Assembly: GCF_025947345.1 (NCBI RefSeq)
Contig: NZ_CP110011.1
Span: forward strand, 2,790,001-2,854,000
DNA from: Flavobacterium sp. N502536
GTDB taxonomy: Bacteria; Bacteroidota; Bacteroidia; Flavobacteriales; Flavobacteriaceae
Length of the DNA: 64,000 nucleotides
Direction of reading: 5' to 3'
This document shows, in pieces, positions 8,073 to 17,541 of this stretch (within the stretch, counting starts at the first letter, position 1; each line of letters begins with the position of its first letter). The translations under genes were made by a program, and so were the position numbers. Below the pieces are notes generated by a model. The model did not search any database. It had not been told where the DNA came from and saw only the letters and a program-made list of their open reading frames with translations.

Positions 8073-10766
8073 TTAAGGTATCTTGATAAAAATTCCTTCT
8101 GTTGGTTTCTGAAAATAAAACTCCGCCTTATACGCATACAGATTAATTACATTGGCCAATTGGCTTGCATTTATCAGTAATGGACTGGTGATGTGAATCA
8201 TGTATTTGCTGACACGATCTTCGTTGTGTAATTTTTTTCTAAGATTCATGAATAAAACCACATCATCGTTGGTACTCCAGGAAATGGTTTTAAAGTAATT
8301 GCACATCGTACTGTTTACCCAGTTTCCGTTAGTCCAATCCCCTCCAATACTAATATCTGTAATTCTTCCGTTAACAGCACGGATGGCTTTTGCAATTTCG
8401 CGTAATTCCTGAGCCACACTTTTATCAGGAGTAGCGCTCGGAATATTTTCAAATTGCTCAAAATTGTCGATAAATCTGCGGTATCTGGACGTGATATCAT
8501 GACGCATCAGACGTTTTCTCAGGATCTCCCATTTTCTCCAGTCTTCATCAAATCTTCCAAAGTTGTCATCATCCTTATTGATCGGATCGTAATTGTTGTG
8601 AATTTTGCGGTACACGTTTTGGTTGTGTGCATTAATGATCGAGCAGGTAATACCCGAGGCACGATAAATTCTGCCGTTTCGGGTAATCTCGGTTTCTGTA
8701 AATTTATAGACCGGACTCGTTAATTTTTGCGTTATATCCTGAACTTCAAATTCGAACTTGTCTTTGTCTAATTTCAGGATTTTAAGTTTCTTTTCTTCTT
8801 CAATAAAATCAAACAAAAGACCAGTAGGGAATTGAGTGTTGAGGGTTTCCATAACCACGTGAAGTCGGCGCAGAAACACCTCTTTCAAAGGAATTCTGAC
8901 AATAACCGGAGCATTGATTAAGTTAACGCCATTGATACTGTATCTTCGAATATTGAGCACATAATGAGTAGGCATCGCTTTGATTTTGCTTGGGGTTCCT
9001 TTTAGGCTTCGCGATAAGTTGTTGATGTATTTTAGAGAACTGATCCACGGATACATACAGCCTATTATCGTACAACAGCCCAATCCGCTGTCCGGACTTA
9101 TTTTTCCTTCAATGGCAAAATCGGTGATGAAGGTGGTTCCGGATTTGAGCAGTAACAAAGTCCCGCCTTTTTTGACACCGGCTTTGTGCTCAAACGAATA
9201 ATTGGTGTTGAACAGGATCTTTAAATCGGCCGAATTTTCGGTAATATCCAGAATATAAAAGTCAAAATCAAGTCCGTATTCTATTCTTTTTGCGTTTAAA
9301 AAAGCTTTTACATCGTCGACACTGTCGTTGAGATAACCTTCTATTCTGTAAAAATCGTGATCGTCGGTACAATAGCCCAGCGGTGCTTTGATATAATCAT
9401 TGTTGACCAGATTGGTGGTATGATAGCTGAAATTGGTTTGATGAATGTAAAGACTGCTTTTCTCAAAATCCCACGCATGTAATAAATTGTCGTCGACATT
9501 ATAGTAATACGGTACCGATTTAGCACCCAATTTGCCCATGGCTTTTGAAGGCGTAATTTTAATGCTATTGGCCGTTATCTGGTAGTTGTCGAGAATACTT
9601 TTGAGCCTTCTGACCAAAGAGTCAAAATTGCTGAACGTTTTATTCTGATCTAAAATAGGGGCTTTGTAAAATTGATGTCGGTAATTTTTAAAACGACTAT
9701 TTTCGGCTACAAGTCCTAGCAGCAAATGTTTAGGAAACGAATTGATGGGCGGATTACACTCCGATTTAAGCTGGAGAAACAGATCTTTCAGTTCTTTGTA
9801 AGTGGCCACCACATCTTTTAACAAATCGTATCGGTAATGAATATCAGGCGGAATATTGCCCGGGTCAATAGTAAGCAGCGCATTGATGCGGTTGAGAATT
9901 CCGGTTAGCGGGGTTCCATAACCAAAGGCCGAAAGTATGGTCGTTAAATTGGCATTTAAATCCGCCCGAAATGCATTGTCGTTGATCGCAGCGGTAAAAA
10001 GCTGTCGGATCTGATTGGCCGTTGAAGTGTTGTTGAAGGTTGGGATTACTTTTCTCACGCCCAATTCGTCCAGTGTACTGTATTTTTGAAAAAGATCATA
10101 TTTGTTAAAAAGACTGTCTTTTTCCGGAGAACCGTTTTTACCAATAATAACATTGGCAGTAGCCTGGGTAACTAGCAATGCTCTTACATTAAAAATTTCT
10201 TCATGACCTTTGTTGGAACAATCGATTTCATCACACAAGGAGGCATCTTTGGTATAATTTTCCAGATAAAGTATAACCACATAATCTTTTAAATTAGCAA
10301 GACTGGACAATAGTAATTCACCATTTTCCAATGGAGCAGGGTTTTCTTTTGCAGGCAGTAATTCCCACATCGGCAAAATCACTTTGTTAGCGTCGGTAAA
10401 AGGAAGGTATTTGCCTTTGTCATTATCAAACAAACGATAGGATTTATACTCCATTTTAGGGAAATCAATCGTGAACAATTTTTGTTTGATAAGAATCGAG
10501 GTTGCGGTGTCTGTTTCTTTTTTTAATTTAATCAAATCACCGTCAGTAGTAATTCCCGTTCCCTGAGTGATGGTTACGGTCGTAAAGCCGGCATCGGCCG
10601 ATACCTGAAAGCCACAAACAATTCCTGTACCGGTAAGAAATACTCTGTTCACTCGATTTTGGTCATCAAAATAATCGATAGTTTCGTTGAGCTGAAAGTG
10701 GGTTAACACCTGATCTGCTGCATAACTATGATAATGCCCTGTAATGGTGGAAAGTTTTGTTGCCAT
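8073..10766 (-). CDS. Conserved eCIS cluster protein of unknown function (897 aa)
   Basis: I do not recognise a named domain. The N-terminus carries a HYHSYAADQVLTHFQLN segment. It is followed by FLTGTGIVCGFQV and ITQGTGITTDGDLI, a pattern reminiscent of the N-terminal attachment part of baseplate or fibre proteins (a 'xxGTGVxxGxxV ... GxAxxxxGxxI' layout). The rest is mixed alpha/beta with cysteine clusters (CDEIDC, and GCCTIIGC near residue 565). There is no signal peptide or membrane segment. It starts 12 bases after the putative baseplate gene and ends just before the intra-operon hairpin, so it is part of the structural block. A baseplate-peripheral or host-contact role is inference; no separate Afp13-like tail fibre is otherwise visible. 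Confidence 0.6.
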   Translation of the reverse strand: MATKLSTITGHYHSYAADQVLTHFQLNETIDYFDDQNRVNRVFLTGTGIVCGFQVSADAGFTTVTITQGTGITTDGDLIKLKKETDTATSILIKQKLFTIDFPKMEYKSYRLFDNDKGKYLPFTDANKVILPMWELLPAKENPAPLENGELLLSSLANLKDYVVILYLENYTKDASLCDEIDCSNKGHEEIFNVRALLVTQATANVIIGKNGSPEKDSLFNKYDLFQKYSTLDELGVRKVIPTFNNTSTANQIRQLFTAAINDNAFRADLNANLTTILSAFGYGTPLTGILNRINALLTIDPGNIPPDIHYRYDLLKDVVATYKELKDLFLQLKSECNPPINSFPKHLLLGLVAENSRFKNYRHQFYKAPILDQNKTFSNFDSLVRRLKSILDNYQITANSIKITPSKAMGKLGAKSVPYYYNVDDNLLHAWDFEKSSLYIHQTNFSYHTTNLVNNDYIKAPLGYCTDDHDFYRIEGYLNDSVDDVKAFLNAKRIEYGLDFDFYILDITENSADLKILFNTNYSFEHKAGVKKGGTLLLLKSGTTFITDFAIEGKISPDSGLGCCTIIGCMYPWISSLKYINNLSRSLKGTPSKIKAMPTHYVLNIRRYSINGVNLINAPVIVRIPLKEVFLRRLHVVMETLNTQFPTGLLFDFIEEEKKLKILKLDKDKFEFEVQDITQKLTSPVYKFTETEITRNGRIYRASGITCSIINAHNQNVYRKIHNNYDPINKDDDNFGRFDEDWRKWEILRKRLMRHDITSRYRRFIDNFEQFENIPSATPDKSVAQELREIAKAIRAVNGRITDISIGGDWTNGNWVNSTMCNYFKTISWSTNDDVVLFMNLRKKLHNEDRVSKYMIHITSPLLINASQLANVINLYAYKAEFYFQKPTEGIFIKIP

Positions 10767-10778
10767 GACCTTGTATTT

Positions 10779-13526
10779 TTATATTGTTCCTAAATTTGTT
10801 CTTCCTAGTACTATTTTTCCTGAAATATTTTCTTCTTCATCGGTACAATTGTATAAGGTACCGGTAGGATAAATAGAGTTTAATTTGGTTAATGAGTTGA
10901 TGAATTTCGGTAAAGCGCTTTGTTTGTCCTGCGTTTTATCCGTGAGGAAATTCTTGAAATCTTTTTCAAAATCGAGCAGGTCATTGTCTTTGGGGACGAT
11001 TTGGTCTTTTCGATATCCGATCCAGCAGATTTTCCCCAAAATATGGGACGGAATTTCCTGCCGGATGACGTTCTCGGCAAAATTTCTAAAGTCGACATCT
11101 GCAAAACGATAGGTGTAGCCCGGTAAAACCACACTGATTTTAAAGGAGTACGGATTGGGAATACAACAGTCTTCCGAGCAATCGTCTACACATATCGGCA
11201 TATAGTATTTTTGATCGATTGCTTCGTTCGGGTTGGGAACGAGCAGTATGTGTTCGATCAGAAAAATGCCTTCATCGCTGAATTCTTCCTTAAAGAAAGT
11301 CAGTAAGTCCAGCATGGCTGTTTTTACCGCTTCTAAAGTCTGGTGCAGCTTGTACTGGCGCGCAATGATCCGGTCCGGATTATCGAGATCATTCACCAGT
11401 TCCGGATTGATGATGTGAAACGAATATTTATGAGAATCGGATTCGATTACTTCAAAAGTGTTGATCACCGTATCTTTAAAAGCAATTCCGTTGTCTCTGT
11501 TTTCGAACAACGTTTCAAATGCAAGTACTATTTCTTTCTCGCTTGTTTCGTAAATCTTCAGGATGGACAGGTACATTTCTTTAATCGCGGTCGACTGACT
11601 CTCATAATCTTCGGTCGCGGTTAGTATGATTTTATTGGCGCTGTTTCTGATTCTCCATCTAAAAAGATCCGGAGCCACCCCCGGACTCGGGTCGTAAAGC
11701 TGAACAAACAAATTAGAGATGTTTTTTCGCTGGATTCCCCTTTTGCCGGTCACCGGATTTTTATCTCCTTTGATGCCCAACAAACCGGCGATTCGGTTTT
11801 CTAAGCCTGTCACATTAAATGTATTCCACAGATTAGAAACAGGCTGATTGAAATAGTTAAACCCGCTGGCACGCTGGCCGCTTATAGTATCGTAATTGAT
11901 TAAAAAATCGGATTTGTTTTGCAGTACGATTTCATCAGAAGAAGCCCCATACAGGGATTTCATTAAAAAGGCATACTCTGCAAATCGCTCTGCAAATCGT
12001 GCGATAAGATGATCTTTGATCTGGTTTTGTCTTTTAACAGCATCGTCTAAATGACTAAAAAGAAACTCGTCCAGTTTTTTCTGACTTGAAGACTGGTATT
12101 TTGTGTTTACAATTTCATCAAAACCCGTCATATCCGAAATTTTCTGGGTAAAATAGGTATTCGGCAGCTCGTTGTGGATCGAAAGCAATTCTTTGATGTT
12201 GCTCAGGTGTTTGAAATAACTGGCCAGAATCTGATCAAAAAACAGCAGATATCCTTTGAGTTGTTTGGCTTTGGCTTTTCGCTCTACGCTGGCCGATTCT
12301 GACAGACCAACTTCGCCAATTCCATAGTTTTCAGGAAAATTATTGGTCACACTGGTGTAATAATCCGTTTCGGTAATTTTACCCTGAGGTATTTTTAATT
12401 CTTTGTTTTGAGACGCTTTTTTCTGCGCGTAAGCAAGATCTTCTTTTAAATCTGCCAAATATTGTCTGGCTTTTGTTTTATTAACCATAACGGGCAAAAC
12501 ACCTTTACTGAAGTTCAGGGTGCTTTTTTGGCAAAGACTTGGTTTTTTATTGGGCGGGACACAAATGTTCCAGACACTTCCTTCTTTTTCTATCGCTTCG
12601 CAATTGTTCAGAGAAATGTCTTTGATCACCGTCACCCCTTTGACATTCATAATGATTTGCATAATATCAGAAAGACGTACTTCGGTTTTTAATGCCGAAT
12701 TTTCCAATTCCTGAGTATCAATAAATCCATTTTCCAGAAAAGGACCTTCAAAAATGGCATCACTTGTATAACCTTTCTCAAACATTTCGGCTAACGAATA
12801 GTATCGGATGCCCGGCGACAGGTATTTTTCGAGTTCTAAGGTAATGGTGGCATGAATGAATTCTTCGTTGGCTTCGGGGTCAATTTCAATTAAAGCACAA
12901 ACGGCAATCGGATGAATGTCGACTTCCTGTACTTCTAAAAGATCTTCGCAAAGATTTCGGTTCTCATGAAATTTTTCGATGATCTGGTTTTTCAACAGCT
13001 TTTTCTTAGCCGGATCCTCTTCATCAAAATCAACCAATATGGTATAATAGCCTCTTATTTCGGTCTCTTTGATGAAAGTAGGCAAGGTGTCGTTAAAATC
13101 CTCTTTTTTAAGTGAAATTTTGCCTTCTTTGCAATTGACAAATATCTTTTTGGTTGCTTTTTGAAGCCAGCAATTTTTGATTTTTTGCGGATTGATATCA
13201 ATTAAAATTTTGCGATAATCAAAAGCGGTAATGGCCTGTACAGGCAAAATTTGAGAAGCGGTAAAAAACTGTTCGTCAATTGGATTCGAGTTATTGCTCA
13301 ACAGATCTTCGATGGGCAGATTGATTCTCATGCCCAAATCGGTAATCGCATAACAAAGCACTTCCAGAATCGTAATTCCGGGATCGTGCGTATTATAATC
13401 GGTCCAAAACTGGCTGCCCAATGATTCGATGTACTCGATTCCTTTTTTTCGAAGGAAGTCAAAACTCATGTCATCATTGGAACTGACGTTTTTCGGGATG
13501 CTGATATGTTGGTTTACATTTGACAT
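10779..13526 (-). CDS. Putative eCIS baseplate protein (Afp12-like)
   Basis: This 915-residue cytoplasmic-type protein has an N-terminus with FWTDYNTHDPGITILE and CYAITDLG, a segment shared by large baseplate wedge proteins next to the J protein in eCIS clusters. It also contains a long charged middle region, a cysteine-rich CVDDCSEDCCIPNP stretch near residue 785 and no membrane segment. Its start overlaps the end of the baseplate J gene by 13 bases, typical of translational coupling between partner subunits. By position and N-terminal pattern it corresponds to Afp12/Pvc12. The exact equivalence is inferred from order, since size and most of the sequence are divergent. Confidence 0.65.
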   Translation of the reverse strand: MSNVNQHISIPKNVSSNDDMSFDFLRKKGIEYIESLGSQFWTDYNTHDPGITILEVLCYAITDLGMRINLPIEDLLSNNSNPIDEQFFTASQILPVQAITAFDYRKILIDINPQKIKNCWLQKATKKIFVNCKEGKISLKKEDFNDTLPTFIKETEIRGYYTILVDFDEEDPAKKKLLKNQIIEKFHENRNLCEDLLEVQEVDIHPIAVCALIEIDPEANEEFIHATITLELEKYLSPGIRYYSLAEMFEKGYTSDAIFEGPFLENGFIDTQELENSALKTEVRLSDIMQIIMNVKGVTVIKDISLNNCEAIEKEGSVWNICVPPNKKPSLCQKSTLNFSKGVLPVMVNKTKARQYLADLKEDLAYAQKKASQNKELKIPQGKITETDYYTSVTNNFPENYGIGEVGLSESASVERKAKAKQLKGYLLFFDQILASYFKHLSNIKELLSIHNELPNTYFTQKISDMTGFDEIVNTKYQSSSQKKLDEFLFSHLDDAVKRQNQIKDHLIARFAERFAEYAFLMKSLYGASSDEIVLQNKSDFLINYDTISGQRASGFNYFNQPVSNLWNTFNVTGLENRIAGLLGIKGDKNPVTGKRGIQRKNISNLFVQLYDPSPGVAPDLFRWRIRNSANKIILTATEDYESQSTAIKEMYLSILKIYETSEKEIVLAFETLFENRDNGIAFKDTVINTFEVIESDSHKYSFHIINPELVNDLDNPDRIIARQYKLHQTLEAVKTAMLDLLTFFKEEFSDEGIFLIEHILLVPNPNEAIDQKYYMPICVDDCSEDCCIPNPYSFKISVVLPGYTYRFADVDFRNFAENVIRQEIPSHILGKICWIGYRKDQIVPKDNDLLDFEKDFKNFLTDKTQDKQSALPKFINSLTKLNSIYPTGTLYNCTDEEENISGKIVLGRTNLGTI

Positions 13527-16500
13527 TCTTCTGTTGTTTCTATGGTTTTAACCGTACATGTTTTGATGTCCGTGCTGATGAAATGACTTTTTGCCGAAAC
13601 TAAAATCGATATCGGATTGGACGGAACGACAACTTTATCAGACATGGCTCCGTTTTTTAACAGCTTTACATCCTGCAGATAATCGACATACCCTAATTTT
13701 TCGATGTAATTAATGAGCAGACTCGAATGAATACTGACTCCAAAGGTGATGGGAACACTTTTGTCGAGTGCCCAGGGCGATAAAAATTTAATGATGTCGG
13801 TATTGAGTTCCTGCGAATAGAAATTTTCATCATAACCGGGTTTGAATTTTACCTTTAAATCCACCGTAACTTCTTCGTAATTTGGATTAATGACATAAGT
13901 GGTTACGTGCATGGAGTTCAGTTGATCGATATGATTTTTGACTTTGTTGAGCGTAGCGGTACTTACCCGGGGCTGGTAAATGTCAAACACGTTTTTGTTT
14001 ACCGTATCGGGAATCACAACCAGCGTTACATTGCCGGGCGATTGGTACGATGTTTTATTGGCCTTATTGGGAATTTCGCTCGTGTGATTCAGGCATTTTA
14101 CTTTGTACAATTCCGGAAACTTTTGCAGTATGATGTGCTCGTAATCCCACATGGTTACTGCCCGGTTTTTGTGTCGGAGACGTTCGCTGATTCGTCTGTA
14201 ATACTCTTCGTTATTTTCTTCGGGTTTATGGTCAAAACTGTTATAAGGCTGTGTCACCGATTTTACATTGCTCAGTCTTTGCAGGAGTTTGGAAATGGTT
14301 CCGGCTTCTAATCCGGTTTTTAGATGTGCCAAATCATTGCCGTTGTTTTGAAATGTAGCCAAAACCGACTGCGAATGAATCCCGATCATCTTGCAGACCA
14401 CGTCATATTTTTTATGCATTTTGGCTTTAAGCCAAATGTAATTTTTAGGAAGTCTGGTGTTGTTTTGGGTGGCTTCTTTGGGTAAATTGAATTTAAGAAT
14501 TCCCGACTGCAACAAATTATCGGTTTCATTTAGCAGTATATCCGAATAGTTCAGAATACGCCATTGGTTATTACCCAGCACCGACCACTCTATTTTTTGT
14601 TTTGCGGTAAACGAAAGGGTCTGCGGATTTTCACTTCCTTCCAATACCTGAAACAACAGAGTAATTTGCTGCAATTCCTGTACGTTCTCCAAACCAATAA
14701 ATAATTCTCCGCCCTTGCAGTAGGTAGGAAGCACATACGAATCTTTATTTTCGATATAGCTCAGACCTGCTCTCAGATAACCGTGTTCTTCGGCATATCC
14801 GAAAGGATGGATGTGGAATAATTTTGCTTCGTTTTCCTGGTAGATTTTTTCCAGCGTCTGTGTTCCCGAAGCGGTAAAACGGGTGATTTCAGCAGCCTTA
14901 TAATTCAGAACAACACGTTCAACGAGCGGCGTGTAAGGCTCGTTGGGGAGCACAACATTTTTGTTTTCACTCGATAAAGCCAAAGCCAGTGTTTTGGCAT
15001 ACAGCTGATGCAGGAATGCAGTCGTTAAGGTTAGTTTTATCTGACCGTTTTTCTCGGTGATATAATTGGTATTGTTGATGCTGATACTGGTTTTAGTCGG
15101 ACTCAGGTCTGTAAAAAACGAGGTTGGAGTATCGCGATTTTTCCAAATATTATTGGTTAAAACGGACAATTGATATTGAAAATAAGTCTTGTTTTCTACG
15201 AGTGCTTTGGTATCATTAAATTTAAATTTTTCTTCAGCCTGCTTGATTAAGACACTGTCTCTAAATTGATTGGTGCTGATGGTGTCTTTTGATGTTGTTT
15301 TGTAAGCGGCGTAATGTTTAACAAAATCATCCGGAAGGTTTTTCCAGAAAATATCAGCGCTGAGGTTCGTCCAGTTTTTAGTAAAGGCCTCTTTGTACCC
15401 GATGTGAAAATTTGAACCGATTACGGGCTGCGGTGAAAAAGGGAAAAACGGTTTTGCCGAATTGATACTGCCATAATCGTTTTCTAAAGCAGCATGCTGA
15501 ATGTTCTGAACATCGATGTTGATCGTGATGTTTTCCAGTCTGTTTTGTGCCAGCGATTTGTACAGCTCATAGCCGTTGAGTGCCGCAGTATCGAGATAGA
15601 ATTTTGCAACCGGTAAATCAGTGTCAAACTCTTCACCGTAAATTTTAGGGTTATATCCTGTAATGGGATCTGTGTTTTCATCCAATAGAAAAGCAATTTT
15701 CATGACTTTTCCATTAACAGCAGTAGTGTAAAATTCCCCTTCTCTTAGGAGTAACGATGGTACAATTTCAGGGACTTTAAACCATTTTTTGGCTGTGGTC
15801 AATTCAAGACTCAGGCAGTCTTTGATGCTGGCCACTGTTATCTCGCTGATGTTGTTCTGAAAAGTAAAAGTCAGCTGAACGTTGCGTTTTCCTTCGGCTA
15901 AAAGAAGAATAGGAGAGGCGATGGCAAAACCCAGCACGGCATTGGGTAATTCGGTTGAAAAACCGGGCGCTTTAGTATAACCAAAAGGCCACCATTGCGC
16001 GTTGCCCGGATCCGGAAATGCTTTGCCTAAACCGTCGTAAGAATTGGCGACCGGACTGGCGACTATTTTTTTTGAAGTAACATCGTTATAGACATTTTTT
16101 AGGGAAGCAACGACCGTTTTGTTGGCGATCAATTCGTTGTTTGATGTATAGATTCTGGTTTTTCCCGAAGCATCTTTACCACCGTCAAAACCGGTTTTAG
16201 CATCGATTTTTTCCTGAACCGCATTTTTAGCCAGTTCAAAAACAAGATAGACTTTATCGGGTGTAGCCGGCAGTTTGTCAATTTGTAAAACCTGATTGTA
16301 ATAAAAATCAAGATGACGTTTCGTGAGGTTGTTGTATCTTTTTTTACTGTTTTCGAGCAGCATCAAAAAAGTAAGAAACAAGGTTAAATGCGGTGTAATA
16401 GCACAATCTTTTTTGCTTTCCTCAATCAGTTCGGTCAGTTCTTTTTTTATCCGATCCAGTCGTATTTGATTTTCTACAGACGGTTTTTGATTTCCATTCC

Positions 16501-16726
16501 ATTTAAAAAAATCAAAAAAAGCTTTCCAGTCACTGGACGGTTTTTTGGGATTGGAGGTTTCGAAATAATTTACATATTCAGAAAAATTATAAGCAAACAA
16601 AACCCAATCGGTTAATTCAAAATCGTTAAGGCGAATGTTTTCAGGCTGTAACGCACTGATATAACGCTGCTTTTGGTCGCTGCCATTTGAAGCCAAAATA
16701 CTCAATATCGTAGTACAATTACTCAT
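13514..16726 (-). CDS. Baseplate J/gp47-like protein of eCIS (Afp11-like)
   Basis: This 1070-residue protein lies between the gp25 gene and the Afp12-like gene, the usual place of the baseplate J subunit. The C-terminal third has the recognisable J-type region: EYYRRISERLRHKNRAVTMW followed by DYEHIILQKFPELYKVKC, then GNVTLVVIPD, and a late LNTDIIKFLSPWALDKSVPI element. The long N-terminal part is an extension compared with phage J proteins and is common in Bacteroidota eCIS. In the particle this protein forms the wedge that links spike hub and sheath. There is an 11-base gap to the gp25 gene and a 13-base overlap with the next gene. Confidence 0.8.
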   Translation of the reverse strand: MSNCTTILSILASNGSDQKQRYISALQPENIRLNDFELTDWVLFAYNFSEYVNYFETSNPKKPSSDWKAFFDFFKWNGNQKPSVENQIRLDRIKKELTELIEESKKDCAITPHLTLFLTFLMLLENSKKRYNNLTKRHLDFYYNQVLQIDKLPATPDKVYLVFELAKNAVQEKIDAKTGFDGGKDASGKTRIYTSNNELIANKTVVASLKNVYNDVTSKKIVASPVANSYDGLGKAFPDPGNAQWWPFGYTKAPGFSTELPNAVLGFAIASPILLLAEGKRNVQLTFTFQNNISEITVASIKDCLSLELTTAKKWFKVPEIVPSLLLREGEFYTTAVNGKVMKIAFLLDENTDPITGYNPKIYGEEFDTDLPVAKFYLDTAALNGYELYKSLAQNRLENITINIDVQNIQHAALENDYGSINSAKPFFPFSPQPVIGSNFHIGYKEAFTKNWTNLSADIFWKNLPDDFVKHYAAYKTTSKDTISTNQFRDSVLIKQAEEKFKFNDTKALVENKTYFQYQLSVLTNNIWKNRDTPTSFFTDLSPTKTSISINNTNYITEKNGQIKLTLTTAFLHQLYAKTLALALSSENKNVVLPNEPYTPLVERVVLNYKAAEITRFTASGTQTLEKIYQENEAKLFHIHPFGYAEEHGYLRAGLSYIENKDSYVLPTYCKGGELFIGLENVQELQQITLLFQVLEGSENPQTLSFTAKQKIEWSVLGNNQWRILNYSDILLNETDNLLQSGILKFNLPKEATQNNTRLPKNYIWLKAKMHKKYDVVCKMIGIHSQSVLATFQNNGNDLAHLKTGLEAGTISKLLQRLSNVKSVTQPYNSFDHKPEENNEEYYRRISERLRHKNRAVTMWDYEHIILQKFPELYKVKCLNHTSEIPNKANKTSYQSPGNVTLVVIPDTVNKNVFDIYQPRVSTATLNKVKNHIDQLNSMHVTTYVINPNYEEVTVDLKVKFKPGYDENFYSQELNTDIIKFLSPWALDKSVPITFGVSIHSSLLINYIEKLGYVDYLQDVKLLKNGAMSDKVVVPSNPISILVSAKSHFISTDIKTCTVKTIETTEECQM

Positions 16727-16737
16727 CTTTTAACAAT

Positions 16738-17148
16738 TTATAAATCGGTTCCTTCTTTTTTGTATAACGGGTAAACCATGTTTATTCTTGAATTGGTAGT
16801 TCGGACTCTGAAATCGATCAGCACCAGTAATTCACCGGTAAGATCATCTCCTTGTGTAATGTCAATTTGTTCCACATCAATTCTGGGTTCGTGATAGAGT
16901 ATGGCTGTTCGAATCAGCTCGGAAACAAACGTCTTTAAAGTCTGAGTTAACGGACTAAACAAGAGCTCATCCATATTACAGCCGTATTTGGGCTGCATGA
17001 TACGCTCGCCAATTTTAGTAGAAAGCAAAATCTCCAGGCTGCTTTTAATGTCGGTTTCATCCGTGAGCATTATAACTGCTTTGGCACTTTCTCTAAATTC
17101 GGGAGGAAAACTCCATCCTATACCTAAAAAATTTGATTCTGGTTCCAT
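16738..17148 (-). CDS. gpW/gp25-like baseplate wedge protein (Afp9-like)
   Basis: This 136-residue protein has the hallmarks of T4 gp25 relatives: FLGIGWSFPPEF at the start, an EDxx-type helix region, LLSTKIGERIMQPKYGCNM with the conserved GER(x)M-P-x-G turn, then a DELLF segment and a final beta strand region. gp25 is a baseplate wedge component that starts sheath polymerisation. It lies two bases after the PAAR gene and 11 bases before the J gene, the standard order in contractile injection systems. Length is normal for the family, and no anomaly is seen. Confidence 0.93.
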   Translation of the reverse strand: MEPESNFLGIGWSFPPEFRESAKAVIMLTDETDIKSSLEILLSTKIGERIMQPKYGCNMDELLFSPLTQTLKTFVSELIRTAILYHEPRIDVEQIDITQGDDLTGELLVLIDFRVRTTNSRINMVYPLYKKEGTDL

Positions 17149-17150
17149 AA

Positions 17151-17441
17151 TTACCCAATTAAAACGGTTGCTAATCCGGCTACTATTGTGCCGCCATGTG
17201 CGGTTGAATCGCCCATTCGTGCTGCGGGTTTACCACCAATTAAAACGGTTGCCGAACCTGCGAGAATGGTATCGGGCGGTCCGGTACAGGTAGCCATATC
17301 GCCTACACAGGCAGCTGGAACTCCGCCAATTAATACGGTTGGTGAACCGGCGGGTAAAATAGGTCCGCCCACATGCGGAACAGTTCCGGTAACCATTGGA
17401 CAAACGTGCATATCTGTAATTCTGGCGGCTGGTGCTCCCAT
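17151..17441 (-). CDS. PAAR-domain spike tip protein (Afp10-like)
   Basis: This 96-residue protein consists entirely of PAAR-type repeats: PAARITD near the start, then ILPAGSPTVLIGG, PAACVGD, ILAGSATVLIGGKPAARMGD and a final IVAGLATVLIG. Histidines and cysteines (MHVCP, ATC, AHGG) are placed to bind the structural metal ion. PAAR proteins cap the VgrG spike with a sharp conical tip. It has no C-terminal effector extension, so cargo is unlikely to be fused to the tip. It lies between the spike gene (100-base gap upstream) and gp25 (two bases downstream). Confidence 0.93.
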   Translation of the reverse strand: MGAPAARITDMHVCPMVTGTVPHVGGPILPAGSPTVLIGGVPAACVGDMATCTGPPDTILAGSATVLIGGKPAARMGDSTAHGGTIVAGLATVLIG

Positions 17442-17541
17442 AATTTTAGTTCTGTTTCAGTTCAGTATTTTTTATTCTCTTTTTACACTTAGAAATCTAT
17501 GTTTCTATGTGTTTAATTTTTTCTTAGTTAAACCCAACGGC

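Noticed and set aside
7896..8180. 94-codon plus-strand frame across the intra-operon gap
   Set aside because: It runs through the hairpin into the antisense of the 897-residue gene and shows no domain or coding bias. A non-coding RNA is the better reading.
13907..14311. 134-codon plus-strand frame opposite the baseplate J gene
   Set aside because: It lies fully within a well-supported minus-strand gene, has no recognisable motif and no promoter or leader.
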